Source: Gilvirhabdus luticola (lineage in GTDB: Bacteria; Bacteroidota; Bacteroidia; Flavobacteriales; Flavobacteriaceae). Taken from it: a DNA stretch of 64,000 nt. The notes below the pieces were generated by a model. That model saw only the letters and a program-made list of their open reading frames with translations. It ran no database searches and had not been told where the DNA came from. Below are positions 24,875 through 34,527 of this stretch, in pieces (position 1 is the stretch's first letter; every line of letters starts with the position of its first letter). Made by a program: the position numbers and the translations under genes. The stretch lies in the NCBI RefSeq assembly GCF_032583975.1, contig NZ_JAWHTF010000004.1; one strand, given 5' to 3'.

Positions 24875-26503
24875 ATGGACATTAACTTCAATAAAAACGA
24901 AGATCATAATAAATTACTCGTATCAGACTTAAGACAAAAACTAACAACAGTTAAACTTGGCGGTGGAAAAAGCAGGATTGAGAAACATCATGCTAAAGGT
25001 AAAATGACGGCGAGAGAACGTATTGATTATTTATTGGATGATAAATCAGAGCATGTTGAAATTGGTGCATTTGCAGGTGAAAACATGTACAAAGAACATG
25101 GTGGTTGTCCTTCTGGAGGCGTTGTTGTTAAAATTGGGTATGTAAAAGGAAAGCAATGTATAGTAGTAGCTAATGACGCTACGGTAAAAGCTGGAGCTTG
25201 GTTTCCTATTACTGCCAAAAAGAACTTAAGAGCTCAAGAGATTGCAATAGAAAACAAACTTCCTATTATTTATTTGGTTGATAGTGCTGGTGTTTACCTA
25301 CCTATGCAGGATGAAATCTTTCCAGATAAAGAACATTTCGGACGTATTTTTAGAAATAATGCTGTAATGAGTAGTATGGGAATTACACAAATTTCAGCGA
25401 TTATGGGAAGTTGCGTTGCTGGTGGTGCCTACTTACCTATTATGAGTGATGAAGCATTGATAGTTGATAAAACTGGAAGCATATTTTTAGCAGGAAGTTA
25501 TCTTGTAAAAGCGGCTATTGGTGAGAGTATAGATAACGAAACTCTTGGTGGCGCCACTACACATTGCGAAATTTCTGGAGTAACAGATTATAAAGCCAAA
25601 GATGATAAAGATGCTTTAGACACCATCAAAAATATAGTTGGTAAGATAGGAGATTTTGAAAAAGCAGGTTATCATAGAATTAAATCTGTTGAGCCTGAAG
25701 CTAATCCCGAAGATATTTACGGAATTATCCCACATGCACGATCTGACCAATACGATATGTATGAGGTTATCAAACGAATAGTTGATAATTCTGAATTTGA
25801 CGAATACAAAGCAGGCTACGGAAAAACTATCATAACAGCTTATGCAAGAATAGATGGTTGGGCTGTTGGTATAGTTGCCAATCAGCGTACTTTAGTGAAA
25901 ACAAAAAAGGGTGAAATGCAATTTGGAGGTGTCATTTATAACGATAGTGCGGATAAAGCTACTCGTTTTATTGCTAATTGCAATCAAAAGAAAATCCCTT
26001 TAGTATTTCTGCAAGATGTTACTGGTTTTATGGTTGGAAGCAAAAGTGAACATGGAGGCATTATTAAGGATGGAGCTAAAATGGTCAATGCTGTTTCAAA
26101 TAGTGTTGTTCCTAAATTCACCATAATTGTTGGAAATAGTTATGGAGCTGGAAATTATGCTATGTGTGGAAAAGCCTATGACCCAAGATTAATAGTCGCT
26201 TGGCCTAGCGCAGAACTTGCAGTAATGAGTGGCAACTCTGCAGCCAAAGTATTACTACAAATTGAAAAAGCTTCATTAGAAAAACAAGGTGAAAAAATAA
26301 CACCAAAAAAAGAAGAAGAACTTTATAACAAAATAAAAGACAGATACGATAAACAAGCATCACCATACTATGGAGCTGCTCGTTTATGGACGGATGCTAT
26401 TATAGACCCAATAGACACACGTAAATGGATTAGTATGGGTATTGAAGCTGCTAATCATGCTCCTATTGAAAAAAAATTTAACCTAGGTGTTATTCAGGTA
26501 TAA
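24875..26503 (+). CDS. Acyl-CoA carboxylase carboxyltransferase (beta) subunit
   Basis: The product is 542 residues. The carboxyl-transferase subunit moves carboxyl from biotin to an acyl-CoA. Both crotonase-like halves are present: the N-terminal half with GGCPSGG, NDATVKAGAWFP and GSCVAGGAYLPIMSDE, and the C-terminal half with LQDVTGFMVG and VGNSYGAGNYAMCGKAYDPR. GSIFLAGSYLVKAAIGE with ETLGGATTH resembles methylcrotonyl-CoA carboxylase beta more than propionyl-CoA carboxylase, which points to leucine breakdown. The biotin-carrying alpha subunit is not in the window. A TATTTTAG element at 24848-24855 with a TTG at 24822 may be its promoter. Confidence 0.9.
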   Translation: MDINFNKNEDHNKLLVSDLRQKLTTVKLGGGKSRIEKHHAKGKMTARERIDYLLDDKSEHVEIGAFAGENMYKEHGGCPSGGVVVKIGYVKGKQCIVVANDATVKAGAWFPITAKKNLRAQEIAIENKLPIIYLVDSAGVYLPMQDEIFPDKEHFGRIFRNNAVMSSMGITQISAIMGSCVAGGAYLPIMSDEALIVDKTGSIFLAGSYLVKAAIGESIDNETLGGATTHCEISGVTDYKAKDDKDALDTIKNIVGKIGDFEKAGYHRIKSVEPEANPEDIYGIIPHARSDQYDMYEVIKRIVDNSEFDEYKAGYGKTIITAYARIDGWAVGIVANQRTLVKTKKGEMQFGGVIYNDSADKATRFIANCNQKKIPLVFLQDVTGFMVGSKSEHGGIIKDGAKMVNAVSNSVVPKFTIIVGNSYGAGNYAMCGKAYDPRLIVAWPSAELAVMSGNSAAKVLLQIEKASLEKQGEKITPKKEEELYNKIKDRYDKQASPYYGAARLWTDAIIDPIDTRKWISMGIEAANHAPIEKKFNLGVIQV

Positions 26504-26557
26504 TTTTATTTCTCATCAATTTTAAGTATCTTATGGTTGTAATTCAACATTAAAATC

Positions 26558-26980
26558 ATGGGACGTATTAAATCATTGAACAAGTGGGCAAATAAGCATA
26601 CTTATTTACCTCTTGACTTACTGCGCATTGCACTGGGTGTTTTTTTATTTATAAAAGGCATTTCTTTTATGTCTGATAGTCAAATTTTAATGGATTTGTT
26701 TAAACCTATCCAAAACATGGCTGGTGGTATGATAGTAGTTCATTATGTTGCTCCTGCTCATTTTGTAGGAGGTCTATTAATTGCTTTCGGATTACTTACG
26801 CGTTGGGCAATTATTGCTCAACTGCCTATTCTAATTGGTGCGATTGTTATAAATTTTGCTGGCGAAATGGATGCTACCAATCTTATTTTGGCAGTCATTA
26901 CATTTTTGGTTTGTGTATTTTTTATGTTTTACGGTTCTGGCAAACGATCTTTAGATTATTATTTTAAAATGCAGCAATAA
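26558..26980 (+). CDS. DoxX-family membrane protein
   Basis: The product is 140 residues with four predicted membrane helices. The first helix begins DLLRIALGVFLFIKGISFM, typical of DoxX/DoxD-like proteins, and HFVGGLLIAFGLLTRWAIIAQLP forms the conserved central pair. The family is linked to quinone-dependent oxidation and redox stress in some bacteria, but the role here is unknown. It begins 54 bases after the carboxylase stop on the same strand. Confidence 0.85.
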   Translation: MGRIKSLNKWANKHTYLPLDLLRIALGVFLFIKGISFMSDSQILMDLFKPIQNMAGGMIVVHYVAPAHFVGGLLIAFGLLTRWAIIAQLPILIGAIVINFAGEMDATNLILAVITFLVCVFFMFYGSGKRSLDYYFKMQQ

Positions 26981-27271
26981 AAATAGGTTTTAGTTCTTTG
27001 GGTGATCTCTGATCTAAAGCAATGCCATTTAATACATTATAAGTAATAATAGAGACTGTATCAACCCTATTTAATTTTTTAGATAGTAATTTAAAGGCTT
27101 GCCTAAAACCACCTTGTCATCTGTAGAAATACCGTTTCTAACAACTTGCATAAAGAACGTGAGATTGTATTGAACATCTGGTTCCTGTATACCATAATTT
27201 TCAGTTATAAAAGCAATTAGAACTTCAATTAAAACAGATTGCATTTTAATATTTTTCTCCTGCAAAACCAA
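26964..27271 (-). pseudogene. Decayed coding remnant, possibly vWA-like
   Basis: The frame 27271-27071 encodes about 66 residues ending GKPLNYYLKN. A one-base shift there restores an open frame that continues LSKKLNRVDTVSIITYNV and ends PIFIAAF at 26964, inside the end of the DoxX gene. The joined product reads smoothly, and VDTVSIITYN resembles a von Willebrand A strand, but this is weak. Further upstream (27272-27400) other short frames such as AIGFAGEKY and MNKGLDLVYIN end in stops. The whole gap between doxX and menE (26981-27404) looks like eroded coding DNA. Confidence 0.4.
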
Positions 27272-27404
27272 TCGCTAAAAGCAAAAGGAATATAAATGTG
27301 GAAGCTGGCTCCAAGTAATTGATTTCAGTTGATATAAACTAGATCTAATCCTTTATTCATGAAACCAGAAATGAGTGATGGATACTTTTTAGTTAGTAAA
27401 CACC

Positions 27405-28478
27405 TTATTTGAGTAATTTAAGTGTTTGTTGGCGTTGAATTTTTCCGTTAACAGTTTCTGAAAATTTTGGTAAAAAATAAATTTCCTTTGGTGTTTCGTA
27501 CTCATCCAAATTCTCAAAATAATTGGTTGAGATTTCCATTTCTTCTCCTTCGATAACCAATATAACTTTTTCTCCAAACTTTTTATGGTCTTTGGAAGCA
27601 ACAAAGAATCTACTTGTCAATTTATCTTCAATCTTCTTTTCAACAGATTCAGGGAAAATCTTGATTCCACCAGAATTTATCACATTATCAATACGTCCTA
27701 GCCATTCAAATTCTTTGTCTGAGTGCAATTGCACAATATCATTCGTGACAATTTGTTCGTTTGATATTTGAGGTGCATTGATAATCAAGCATCCGCGTTT
27801 GTCTTGTGAAATTTCTATACTTGGCAACGTCCTGAAATAAGAATTAGAGAATGATTGTCCTCGTTTAAAGTTATTAAGTTTTCTAACGGCAATATGAGAT
27901 ACTGTTTCTGTCATACCAAAAGTTTCGTAGACATTAGCTTTGGAATTCTGTACTTTATTAATCAGGTGAAATGATGCCGGAGCTCCACCTATAATTATAG
28001 TCTTTATCTTGTCGCAATATTTCAGTGAATTTTCCAGCTGAAATGGTACCATTGCACCAAAATCATAATGCTTTTCATAATCAAATACAGGACTAGAAGA
28101 TGGTTCTACCATATCTAATTCAAGCCCTAAAATCATAGCTCTTACAAGCATCATCTTTCCGGCTACATATTTGGTAGGCAAACAATGTAGTGCAGTATTT
28201 CCTGGCTCAAACTCAAAAAAATCTGCCGTAGAAATTGAGGAATTTACCATGGCCTGTTTGCTCACCTTAATAGGCTTTGGAAAACCAGTGGAACCAGATG
28301 TTTTAATAATTAAGTAATCATTATCGTCCAACCAATCCAATAAAAAATCACCTATAATTTTCTCATAAGGTACTCCTTCCTTAACCAGACTATAAGCAAC
28401 TTCCTTAAGCTCCTCATGATTATAGTTAATTCCATTCAGCTTAAACCTTAAATGTATTTTATCGAAAGTTGGAGTCAT
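27405..28478 (-). CDS. menE: o-Succinylbenzoate-CoA ligase (menaquinone synthesis)
   Basis: The enzyme activates o-succinylbenzoate with ATP and CoA. The product is 357 residues, shorter than many acyl-CoA synthetases but typical of my recollection of Bacteroidota MenE. It has the adenylate-forming motifs TSGSTGFPKPI (P-loop), YETFGMTETVSHIA and GRIDNVINSGGIKIFPESVE. The C-terminal Lys-containing segment NGKIQRQQ is present. It is cytoplasmic. The gene is separated from menC by about 5 kb containing two DUF3857 genes on the opposite strand and a CPBP protease gene. Confidence 0.92.
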   Translation of the reverse strand: MTPTFDKIHLRFKLNGINYNHEELKEVAYSLVKEGVPYEKIIGDFLLDWLDDNDYLIIKTSGSTGFPKPIKVSKQAMVNSSISTADFFEFEPGNTALHCLPTKYVAGKMMLVRAMILGLELDMVEPSSSPVFDYEKHYDFGAMVPFQLENSLKYCDKIKTIIIGGAPASFHLINKVQNSKANVYETFGMTETVSHIAVRKLNNFKRGQSFSNSYFRTLPSIEISQDKRGCLIINAPQISNEQIVTNDIVQLHSDKEFEWLGRIDNVINSGGIKIFPESVEKKIEDKLTSRFFVASKDHKKFGEKVILVIEGEEMEISTNYFENLDEYETPKEIYFLPKFSETVNGKIQRQQTLKLLK

Positions 28479-28661
28479 CTTTGGTATGATATTAGATGTA
28501 CAAATCTAAAATATTTTAAAGGTATTACTCTAATAATTAATAAGAAATATCAATATATTTGACCTCAAGACCAAATTCAATGAACTAATAAACTAGTGTT
28601 AAAATACTACCAAGTTTATAACGATATCATTTAATTTGCCAATAAAAATTTGATAGAAAAG

Positions 28662-30551
28662 ATGAAAAACCTCTTTGCTGTATTTATTTTGTTCCATTTT
28701 CTGGGTTATACTCAAGATTTTTCAAATGAAGACTATATCTATTTAAAACGTCATGAACATATTAAAATTGGATTAACCGAACATAATTTTGACATTACCA
28801 AACACATTTCAGAACAAGCTGAATATTTGAACGCCAAGAAGTTATATTTTGCAAATGAATCAATGGGTTTTGACAGCTTCACAACTATTGAGGATATTAA
28901 TGCTTATACCTATTTACCTGAAAGCAATAAAAGTATAAAAGTAGATTATATAGAAACGAAACGAGATTTTGATAATGGTGTTTTTTATAGTGATCAAGAG
29001 TCCAAAATTTTTACGTTTCCAGCGGTAACTAAAGGTGCTATAACAAATTTAACTTATAAAGAAGTTATTAAAGATCCTCATTTTTTGGGTTTATTTCGTT
29101 TTTCGACTTTTGTTCCAACAAAAAATGCACAATTATCCATTGAATTTCCAAATAATGTATCAATTGGTTATATAGATTTTCATACAGAAGAACTTAAAGT
29201 TGATTTCAAAAAAGAAACCTTAACAGACATTACGACTTACACTTGGACAGCTAATAACACAAAAGGTTATCAGCCTGAAGATGATTCAGAATCTGGGCTT
29301 TTTTATGTTCCACATATTATAGTTTATATTAAAGGTTATGAGTATAATGGTGAACAATTCAGTATTTTAAATGATGTCAAAGACTTATACAAATGGTACG
29401 CTTCGCTAGTTGACAAAATAGATCTCAAAGAGTTAGAAAAAGTATACAAAATAACTGATGATGTTACAAAATCACTCACAACGAAAAGAGAAAAAGCAGA
29501 AGCTATTTTCAATTGGGTACAAGATAATATTAACTATGTGGCTTTTGAGGATGGTTTAGGTGGCTTCATTCCTAGAGGAGCTGCAAGCGTCTGCACAAAA
29601 CGTTATGGCGATTGTAAAGATATGGCTAATTTACTGTACGAAATGCTAAATCATGCTGGTATTGAAGCCTATAGAACATGGATTGGAACAAGAGACCGCC
29701 CATATACGTATTCTCAAGTACCAACTCCAATGGTGGACAACCACATGATTACCACAGCAATAATAGACGGGCAAACTATCTTTTTGGATGCTACAGATAG
29801 TTACGTTCCTTTTGGCATGCCTAGTGCATTCATACAAACAAAAGAAGCACTTTTGGGTATTGACAAAGACACCTATAAATTGATAACAGTTCCTGTACAA
29901 AAACCAGAACAAAGTGTTACGGATGTATCAACAATCATTAATATTGAAGATGATATGGTAAAAGTTTCAGAAAAACGATTTCTCACAGGTTATGAAAAAA
30001 TTGATTTTATAACAGATTATCTCTATAAAAAGGATACAAAAACCGAAGAGGAATTCTTAAACACTACTCTTACTTTAGGGAATAACAAAACCAATTACCA
30101 CAATATAAACAAAGTAAACTTTGATAATAAAGGCAAAGCTTTAGAATTATCGTACGATTTATCGATAGACAATTACACAAAAAAAGTTGCTAACAAACTA
30201 TTTATCAATTTGAATATTGATAAAGTACTATCAAAAAGCAAAATAGATATAGGTCAAAAGAGGTACGACAAGAAAATAGATCATACTTATTCAAAAAACT
30301 ATATAACCACGTTAAACATACCTGAAGGCTTTTCTGCAACTTATATTCCAGAAACCATATCTTATAAAAATCCAAACTATGGTTATGAAATAACTTACTC
30401 TCAAAAAGATAATGTCATAATTCAAAAGAAAACTATTTATGTGAATACATTGAGTGTGAAAAAACAAGATTTTGAATCTTGGAATGAGTTTATTAAAAGT
30501 CTTATAAAAGCCTATAAAAAAAGTATTATACTAGAACAAACACATGATTAA
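28662..30551 (+). CDS. DUF3857/transglutaminase-like secreted protein (catalytic triad present)
   Basis: The product is 629 residues from ATG 28662; a TTG at 28650 would add four residues. A signal peptide covers residues 1-18 or so (MKNLFAVFILFHFLGYTQ). An N-terminal DUF3857-type beta domain is followed by a transglutaminase-like domain with the Cys-His-Asp set C318 (RYGDCKDM), H361 (DNHMI) and D376 (FLDATD). The C-terminal part is DUF3858-like. Such proteins act outside the cytoplasm, probably as proteases or amidases or as binding proteins; the substrate is not known. The stop overlaps the start of the next gene by eight bases, so the pair is cotranslated. Confidence 0.85.
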   Translation: MKNLFAVFILFHFLGYTQDFSNEDYIYLKRHEHIKIGLTEHNFDITKHISEQAEYLNAKKLYFANESMGFDSFTTIEDINAYTYLPESNKSIKVDYIETKRDFDNGVFYSDQESKIFTFPAVTKGAITNLTYKEVIKDPHFLGLFRFSTFVPTKNAQLSIEFPNNVSIGYIDFHTEELKVDFKKETLTDITTYTWTANNTKGYQPEDDSESGLFYVPHIIVYIKGYEYNGEQFSILNDVKDLYKWYASLVDKIDLKELEKVYKITDDVTKSLTTKREKAEAIFNWVQDNINYVAFEDGLGGFIPRGAASVCTKRYGDCKDMANLLYEMLNHAGIEAYRTWIGTRDRPYTYSQVPTPMVDNHMITTAIIDGQTIFLDATDSYVPFGMPSAFIQTKEALLGIDKDTYKLITVPVQKPEQSVTDVSTIINIEDDMVKVSEKRFLTGYEKIDFITDYLYKKDTKTEEEFLNTTLTLGNNKTNYHNINKVNFDNKGKALELSYDLSIDNYTKKVANKLFINLNIDKVLSKSKIDIGQKRYDKKIDHTYSKNYITTLNIPEGFSATYIPETISYKNPNYGYEITYSQKDNVIIQKKTIYVNTLSVKKQDFESWNEFIKSLIKAYKKSIILEQTHD

Positions 30552-32475
30552 GAAAACCCTATTCGTCTTGCTTCTTATAAGCACAAATTGCTTTTCTCAA
30601 TATTACAAGTCATATAATTGGAACGAAAAGCCAAAACTACATACTATAACTCCAGATGAAGAAAATGAACATTCTGTCGGTATCTTAAAAAAGAATATTG
30701 TAGAATATACTTCAACCGAATTCGGATCAGATTTAAGACTCTTTGAAACATACCACACCATTACTAGAGTTAATGATGAAAAAGGAATTGGTAAACACAA
30801 CAGAGTTTACATACCAATGTATGAGGTTATAGATGTTATCGACATTAAAGCAAGAACAATTAACCATAAAGGAAAAATAACGCTATTGGATAAAAACAAC
30901 ATTAAAGAAATTTATAATGTTGAAGAATACGGCGATTTTAAAATTTTCGCCATTGAAGGTGTAGAAAAAAACTCCGAAATAGAGGTATTATATACAGTTG
31001 AAAAAAATGCCGACTACTTTGGTAGTGAAACCCTTCAGAGTGATTATAAAATTAAAAATGCCCAATTCTTATATATTACAGGTGACTTACAATCTGAAGT
31101 TAAAGCTTACAGAACAGATTCTCAATTTGAAACTGTAATTACCAACGGAAAAGCTTCTAAACTATTGGATATAAAAAATATTCCTGCCATGATTGAAGAA
31201 GATTATGCGACACCAAATGCCAATAAAATTGCTGTGGTCTATCAATGTTTTCCTAAAGGAAGAAATATGAATCAGCGCATGTTTTGGGAAAATGTAGTTA
31301 ACAATATTGGAACTAAAGTATTTGTTGAAACAATACATCCAAATGCGCAAGAAGATATACAAACAATCATTTCAGGAAAAGAAAATCTTACAGACTATGA
31401 AAAAATCGTTCTTGTGGATAATTTCATCAAAACCAACTTCACAGTGGTCAAGAACAATAATGAAGAATTGTCTGATATTAATTATATTTTAAAAAACAGG
31501 TCTGCAAGCGATTTTGGGATATTAAAAGTATACGCTCAATATTTTAAAGGTTTAAATATTAGAAGTGAGCTGGTCATAACTGCTAACAGGTTTGTTTATA
31601 AATTTGATCCAGACTTCTTCATTCCTAACATGCTACAGGATTTTTTAATCTACTTGCCAGATGAAGACAAGTATGTTGCACCAGATAGAATAGAATACAG
31701 AGTTGGTGAAGCACCTTTCAATATTCTAGGAAACTATGGGCTTTTTATCGATGATGATCTTGGGTATTACTTTAGTAAAATAGTGCAATCAGATCCTAAT
31801 TATAGTGCAATAAAAAGAGATTTAGATATATCGTTTAAAGAAGATTTTGAAAGTGCTACAATTAAGGAATATCAGGAATATACAGGTCATTGGTCTGTAA
31901 CAAATAGAGCTGTATTAAACTTATCTACAGATCAAGGAATTATGGAGTTTAAAGATTATCTAACAGGATCTGGAATAGAAGATAAAGTTATAGAACGATA
32001 TGAACTTAAAAACAGCGAAATGAACCAGATGGAATATAACATTCCTTTTATTGTAGAAAGTACGATTAGCTCGGAATCTATTATTGAAGATGCGGGCGAT
32101 AGTTATTTATTTCAAATTGGGAAAGTTATCGGTACGCAAAGTGAATTGTATCAAGAAAAAGAGCGCGTAAATCCTATTGAAATGACCTATCCAAATCAGT
32201 ATGATTATACCATTACAGTTGATATACCAAAAGGCTACACTGTTGATGGCCTAAATAGTTTGAATATTGACAAAAGCTACAAATCTAATGCAACCGATGA
32301 AAAACTCTGTAAATTTGAATCCAGCTACAAGCTTGAGAAAGATAAACTTATTGTTACCATTCAGGAGTTTTATAAATCTAATGAATATGACTTACACAGA
32401 TATGAAGAATTTAGAGATGTGATTAATGCCGCTTCAGATTTTAATAAAGCTTCAATCTTATTTATCCCAGAATAA
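30544..32475 (+). CDS. DUF3857 protein with degenerate transglutaminase domain
   Basis: The product is 643 residues with a signal peptide (MIKKTLFVLLLISTNCFSQ). It has the same layout as the upstream protein, but the segment aligned with the catalytic Cys reads RSASDFGILKVYAQYFKG, with no Cys. The expected His-Asp part is replaced by FLIYLPDEDKYVAPD. It is therefore probably a catalytically inactive paralogue that pairs with the active upstream protein. It starts inside the end of the previous gene. Confidence 0.82.
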   Translation: MIKKTLFVLLLISTNCFSQYYKSYNWNEKPKLHTITPDEENEHSVGILKKNIVEYTSTEFGSDLRLFETYHTITRVNDEKGIGKHNRVYIPMYEVIDVIDIKARTINHKGKITLLDKNNIKEIYNVEEYGDFKIFAIEGVEKNSEIEVLYTVEKNADYFGSETLQSDYKIKNAQFLYITGDLQSEVKAYRTDSQFETVITNGKASKLLDIKNIPAMIEEDYATPNANKIAVVYQCFPKGRNMNQRMFWENVVNNIGTKVFVETIHPNAQEDIQTIISGKENLTDYEKIVLVDNFIKTNFTVVKNNNEELSDINYILKNRSASDFGILKVYAQYFKGLNIRSELVITANRFVYKFDPDFFIPNMLQDFLIYLPDEDKYVAPDRIEYRVGEAPFNILGNYGLFIDDDLGYYFSKIVQSDPNYSAIKRDLDISFKEDFESATIKEYQEYTGHWSVTNRAVLNLSTDQGIMEFKDYLTGSGIEDKVIERYELKNSEMNQMEYNIPFIVESTISSESIIEDAGDSYLFQIGKVIGTQSELYQEKERVNPIEMTYPNQYDYTITVDIPKGYTVDGLNSLNIDKSYKSNATDEKLCKFESSYKLEKDKLIVTIQEFYKSNEYDLHRYEEFRDVINAASDFNKASILFIPE

Positions 32476-32480
32476 ACTTA

Positions 32481-32516
32481 AAGATACTGGCAACTATTCT
32501 TGGCTGCCAGTATCTT
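32481..32516. terminator. Hairpin between convergent genes
   Basis: AAGATACTGGCA (32481-32492) pairs perfectly with TGCCAGTATCTT (32505-32516). The right arm encodes the last residues of the CPBP protein. There is no strong T-tract, so termination is probable but not certain. Confidence 0.55.
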
Positions 32517-33468
32517 CTAATATTTTGTAATCATCAACAGGTGGTGCCTCTACTCTTCCAAATAATTTATCTTTCCAATTGGTCCAACCATACTTTTTTG
32601 AAAGGATAAACAGAATAATAGGAAATACCACAAACACAGGCATAAAGACATCTATAAATCCGGCAGAAGTTGGGTCTGATAAATCCTTGAATACAGAATG
32701 TGTTTGAAAGGCTGTCCAATCTGCTGTAACCAACAATGCAGTAAACAAATTGTTTGCAGCATGAAATCCTAATGCCAATTCTAGACCTTCATCCATTAAG
32801 GTCATTATTCCCAAAAATAGTCCAGTACCAATATAGTAGACCATAATACCATAACCAAGCTTTTCAACTTCTGGATTGGCAATGTGTAAAGACCCAAAAA
32901 TTAATGATGTAATGATAAGTGGAACCCATTTGTTTTTTACTAGCACACCAATGCCTTGCATTAAATAGCCTCTAAACAGATATTCTTCAAAACTTGTTTG
33001 TAATGGTACTAGAATTACAGCAATAATAAAGAGTATTAAAAAAGGCACTAGTTTAAAATTAAGCACATAATCTTCTGGAGATAACATATAATCTAAAAGT
33101 ACCAGTCCACTAGATAACGCACCCCAAAATATAAAAACAAACCAAAAGCGATTCCAGTCTATTTTTGGTCTTGAAGTAGTTAAATGCTTGATAGATTGAT
33201 TATGCAAAAATTTTGCAACAAATAATACTGCAACCAAACCTACAGCAAAAGATAATAACATTAAAAATAAATTAAGATTAGGCTCTAATAGACTTAACAT
33301 TTTAGACTCATCCAAATCTTGTAATTTTTCACCGTTTTGAAAGGCTTTATAAAAAACTGCTATTGTAAAAGGAATTTGGCCAATTACTACACCAATTATC
33401 ACTATAATTAAACCAACCAAATATCGCCACCAATCGTGAAGAACATTAAATGCTTGTGCTATATACAT
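32494..33468 (-). CDS. CPBP-family intramembrane glutamic endopeptidase
   Basis: The product is 324 residues with about seven membrane helices. It has the CPBP (Abi/Rce1-like) motif E161-E162-x3-R166 (SFEEYLFRGYLMQ), then FGSLHIANPE and FHAANN with the later His and Asn ligands. The family cleaves membrane-associated or prenylated substrates; the target is unknown. It begins two bases after the menC stop and ends close to the convergent DUF3857 gene. Linkage to men genes is something I recall from other Flavobacteria. Confidence 0.88.
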   Translation of the reverse strand: MYIAQAFNVLHDWWRYLVGLIIVIIGVVIGQIPFTIAVFYKAFQNGEKLQDLDESKMLSLLEPNLNLFLMLLSFAVGLVAVLFVAKFLHNQSIKHLTTSRPKIDWNRFWFVFIFWGALSSGLVLLDYMLSPEDYVLNFKLVPFLILFIIAVILVPLQTSFEEYLFRGYLMQGIGVLVKNKWVPLIITSLIFGSLHIANPEVEKLGYGIMVYYIGTGLFLGIMTLMDEGLELALGFHAANNLFTALLVTADWTAFQTHSVFKDLSDPTSAGFIDVFMPVFVVFPIILFILSKKYGWTNWKDKLFGRVEAPPVDDYKILEDTGSQE

Positions 33469-33470
33469 AT

Positions 33471-34505
33471 CTATAATTTAAATTTCCATTTGTTTTTAAC
33501 TTCGTATTGCAATGTACCATTTTTTACCTCTAAAGGACAAGAGAAATTATTGGTAAATAAACCTCCTGTACCTAAACCCTGAAACATATTGCTATGCTTT
33601 GTATAAGTAAACTGGGCAATGGCATTTAGTCCAACATTACTTTCCAATGCACTCGTAACCCACCATCCAATATTCATTTGCTGTGCAAATTCAATCCATT
33701 TATCACTTCCTTGAAATCCACCTACTAAACTTGGTTTTAAAATGATGAATTGAGGATTTATAATTTGTAGCAATTTTTGTTTTTCTGTTACAGAAAATAC
33801 TCCAATTAATTCTTCGTCCAAGGCAATTGATAAAGGCGAGTTCTGACATAAAAGAGCCATTTCCTGTGGCTGGCCTTGTTTTATTGGTTGCTCAATAGAA
33901 TGTAAATCAAGTTCTGATAGCTGCTTCAATTTGTCTAATGCATCTTTAGGAGAGAAAGCACCATTGGCATCAACACGCAATTCAATATCATTACCCGAGT
34001 ACTCTTTTCGTATAGATTTTAAAAGATCGAATTCAGTCTTAAAGTCAATAGCACCAATTTTCATTTTTATACAACTAAAACCAGCTTCTATCTTCTCCTT
34101 GATTTGTTGTTTCATAAAGGCTTCGCTTCCCATCCAAATCAATCCATTAATTGGAATTGGTGAATTTCCTCTGGTAAATTCAGAAGAAAACAGTTCAAAC
34201 ATATCATCATTTTCCAAAGACTTAAAGGCCATTTCAAGTCCAAATTGGATACTTGGAAATTCCACAAGTTCATCGATCAATTCGATTAATCCTAAATGAA
34301 TATTATCACAGACCCATTTCAGTTTTTGTTCATATTCTGGCTTGTCATCAACTGATAATCCTCTGAAAAGTCCACACTCTCCAATTCCTTTTTTATTGCC
34401 ATATTTTAAAATTATAAACCAAGTTTCTTTAATGTTTAATACACCTCGTGAAGTGCCACTAGCTTGTTTGAATTTAAGAATATATTTATGATACGTTGCT
34501 GTCAT
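33471..34505 (-). CDS. menC: o-Succinylbenzoate synthase (menaquinone synthesis)
   Basis: The enzyme dehydrates SHCHC to o-succinylbenzoate. The product is 344 residues from ATG 34505 (MTATYHKYILKFKQASGTSRG); the in-frame TTG at 34526 is not preferred. It is an enolase-superfamily barrel with the catalytic KMK segment (CIKMKIGAIDF), metal ligands D in LRVDANGAF, E in SIEQPI and D in IALDEEL, and the second catalytic Lys in ILKPSLVGGF. It follows the DUF2490 gene and precedes the CPBP gene on the same strand. Confidence 0.92.
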   Translation of the reverse strand: MTATYHKYILKFKQASGTSRGVLNIKETWFIILKYGNKKGIGECGLFRGLSVDDKPEYEQKLKWVCDNIHLGLIELIDELVEFPSIQFGLEMAFKSLENDDMFELFSSEFTRGNSPIPINGLIWMGSEAFMKQQIKEKIEAGFSCIKMKIGAIDFKTEFDLLKSIRKEYSGNDIELRVDANGAFSPKDALDKLKQLSELDLHSIEQPIKQGQPQEMALLCQNSPLSIALDEELIGVFSVTEKQKLLQIINPQFIILKPSLVGGFQGSDKWIEFAQQMNIGWWVTSALESNVGLNAIAQFTYTKHSNMFQGLGTGGLFTNNFSCPLEVKNGTLQYEVKNKWKFKL

Positions 34506-34527
34506 ACTAAAAATAACATGTTCCAAA

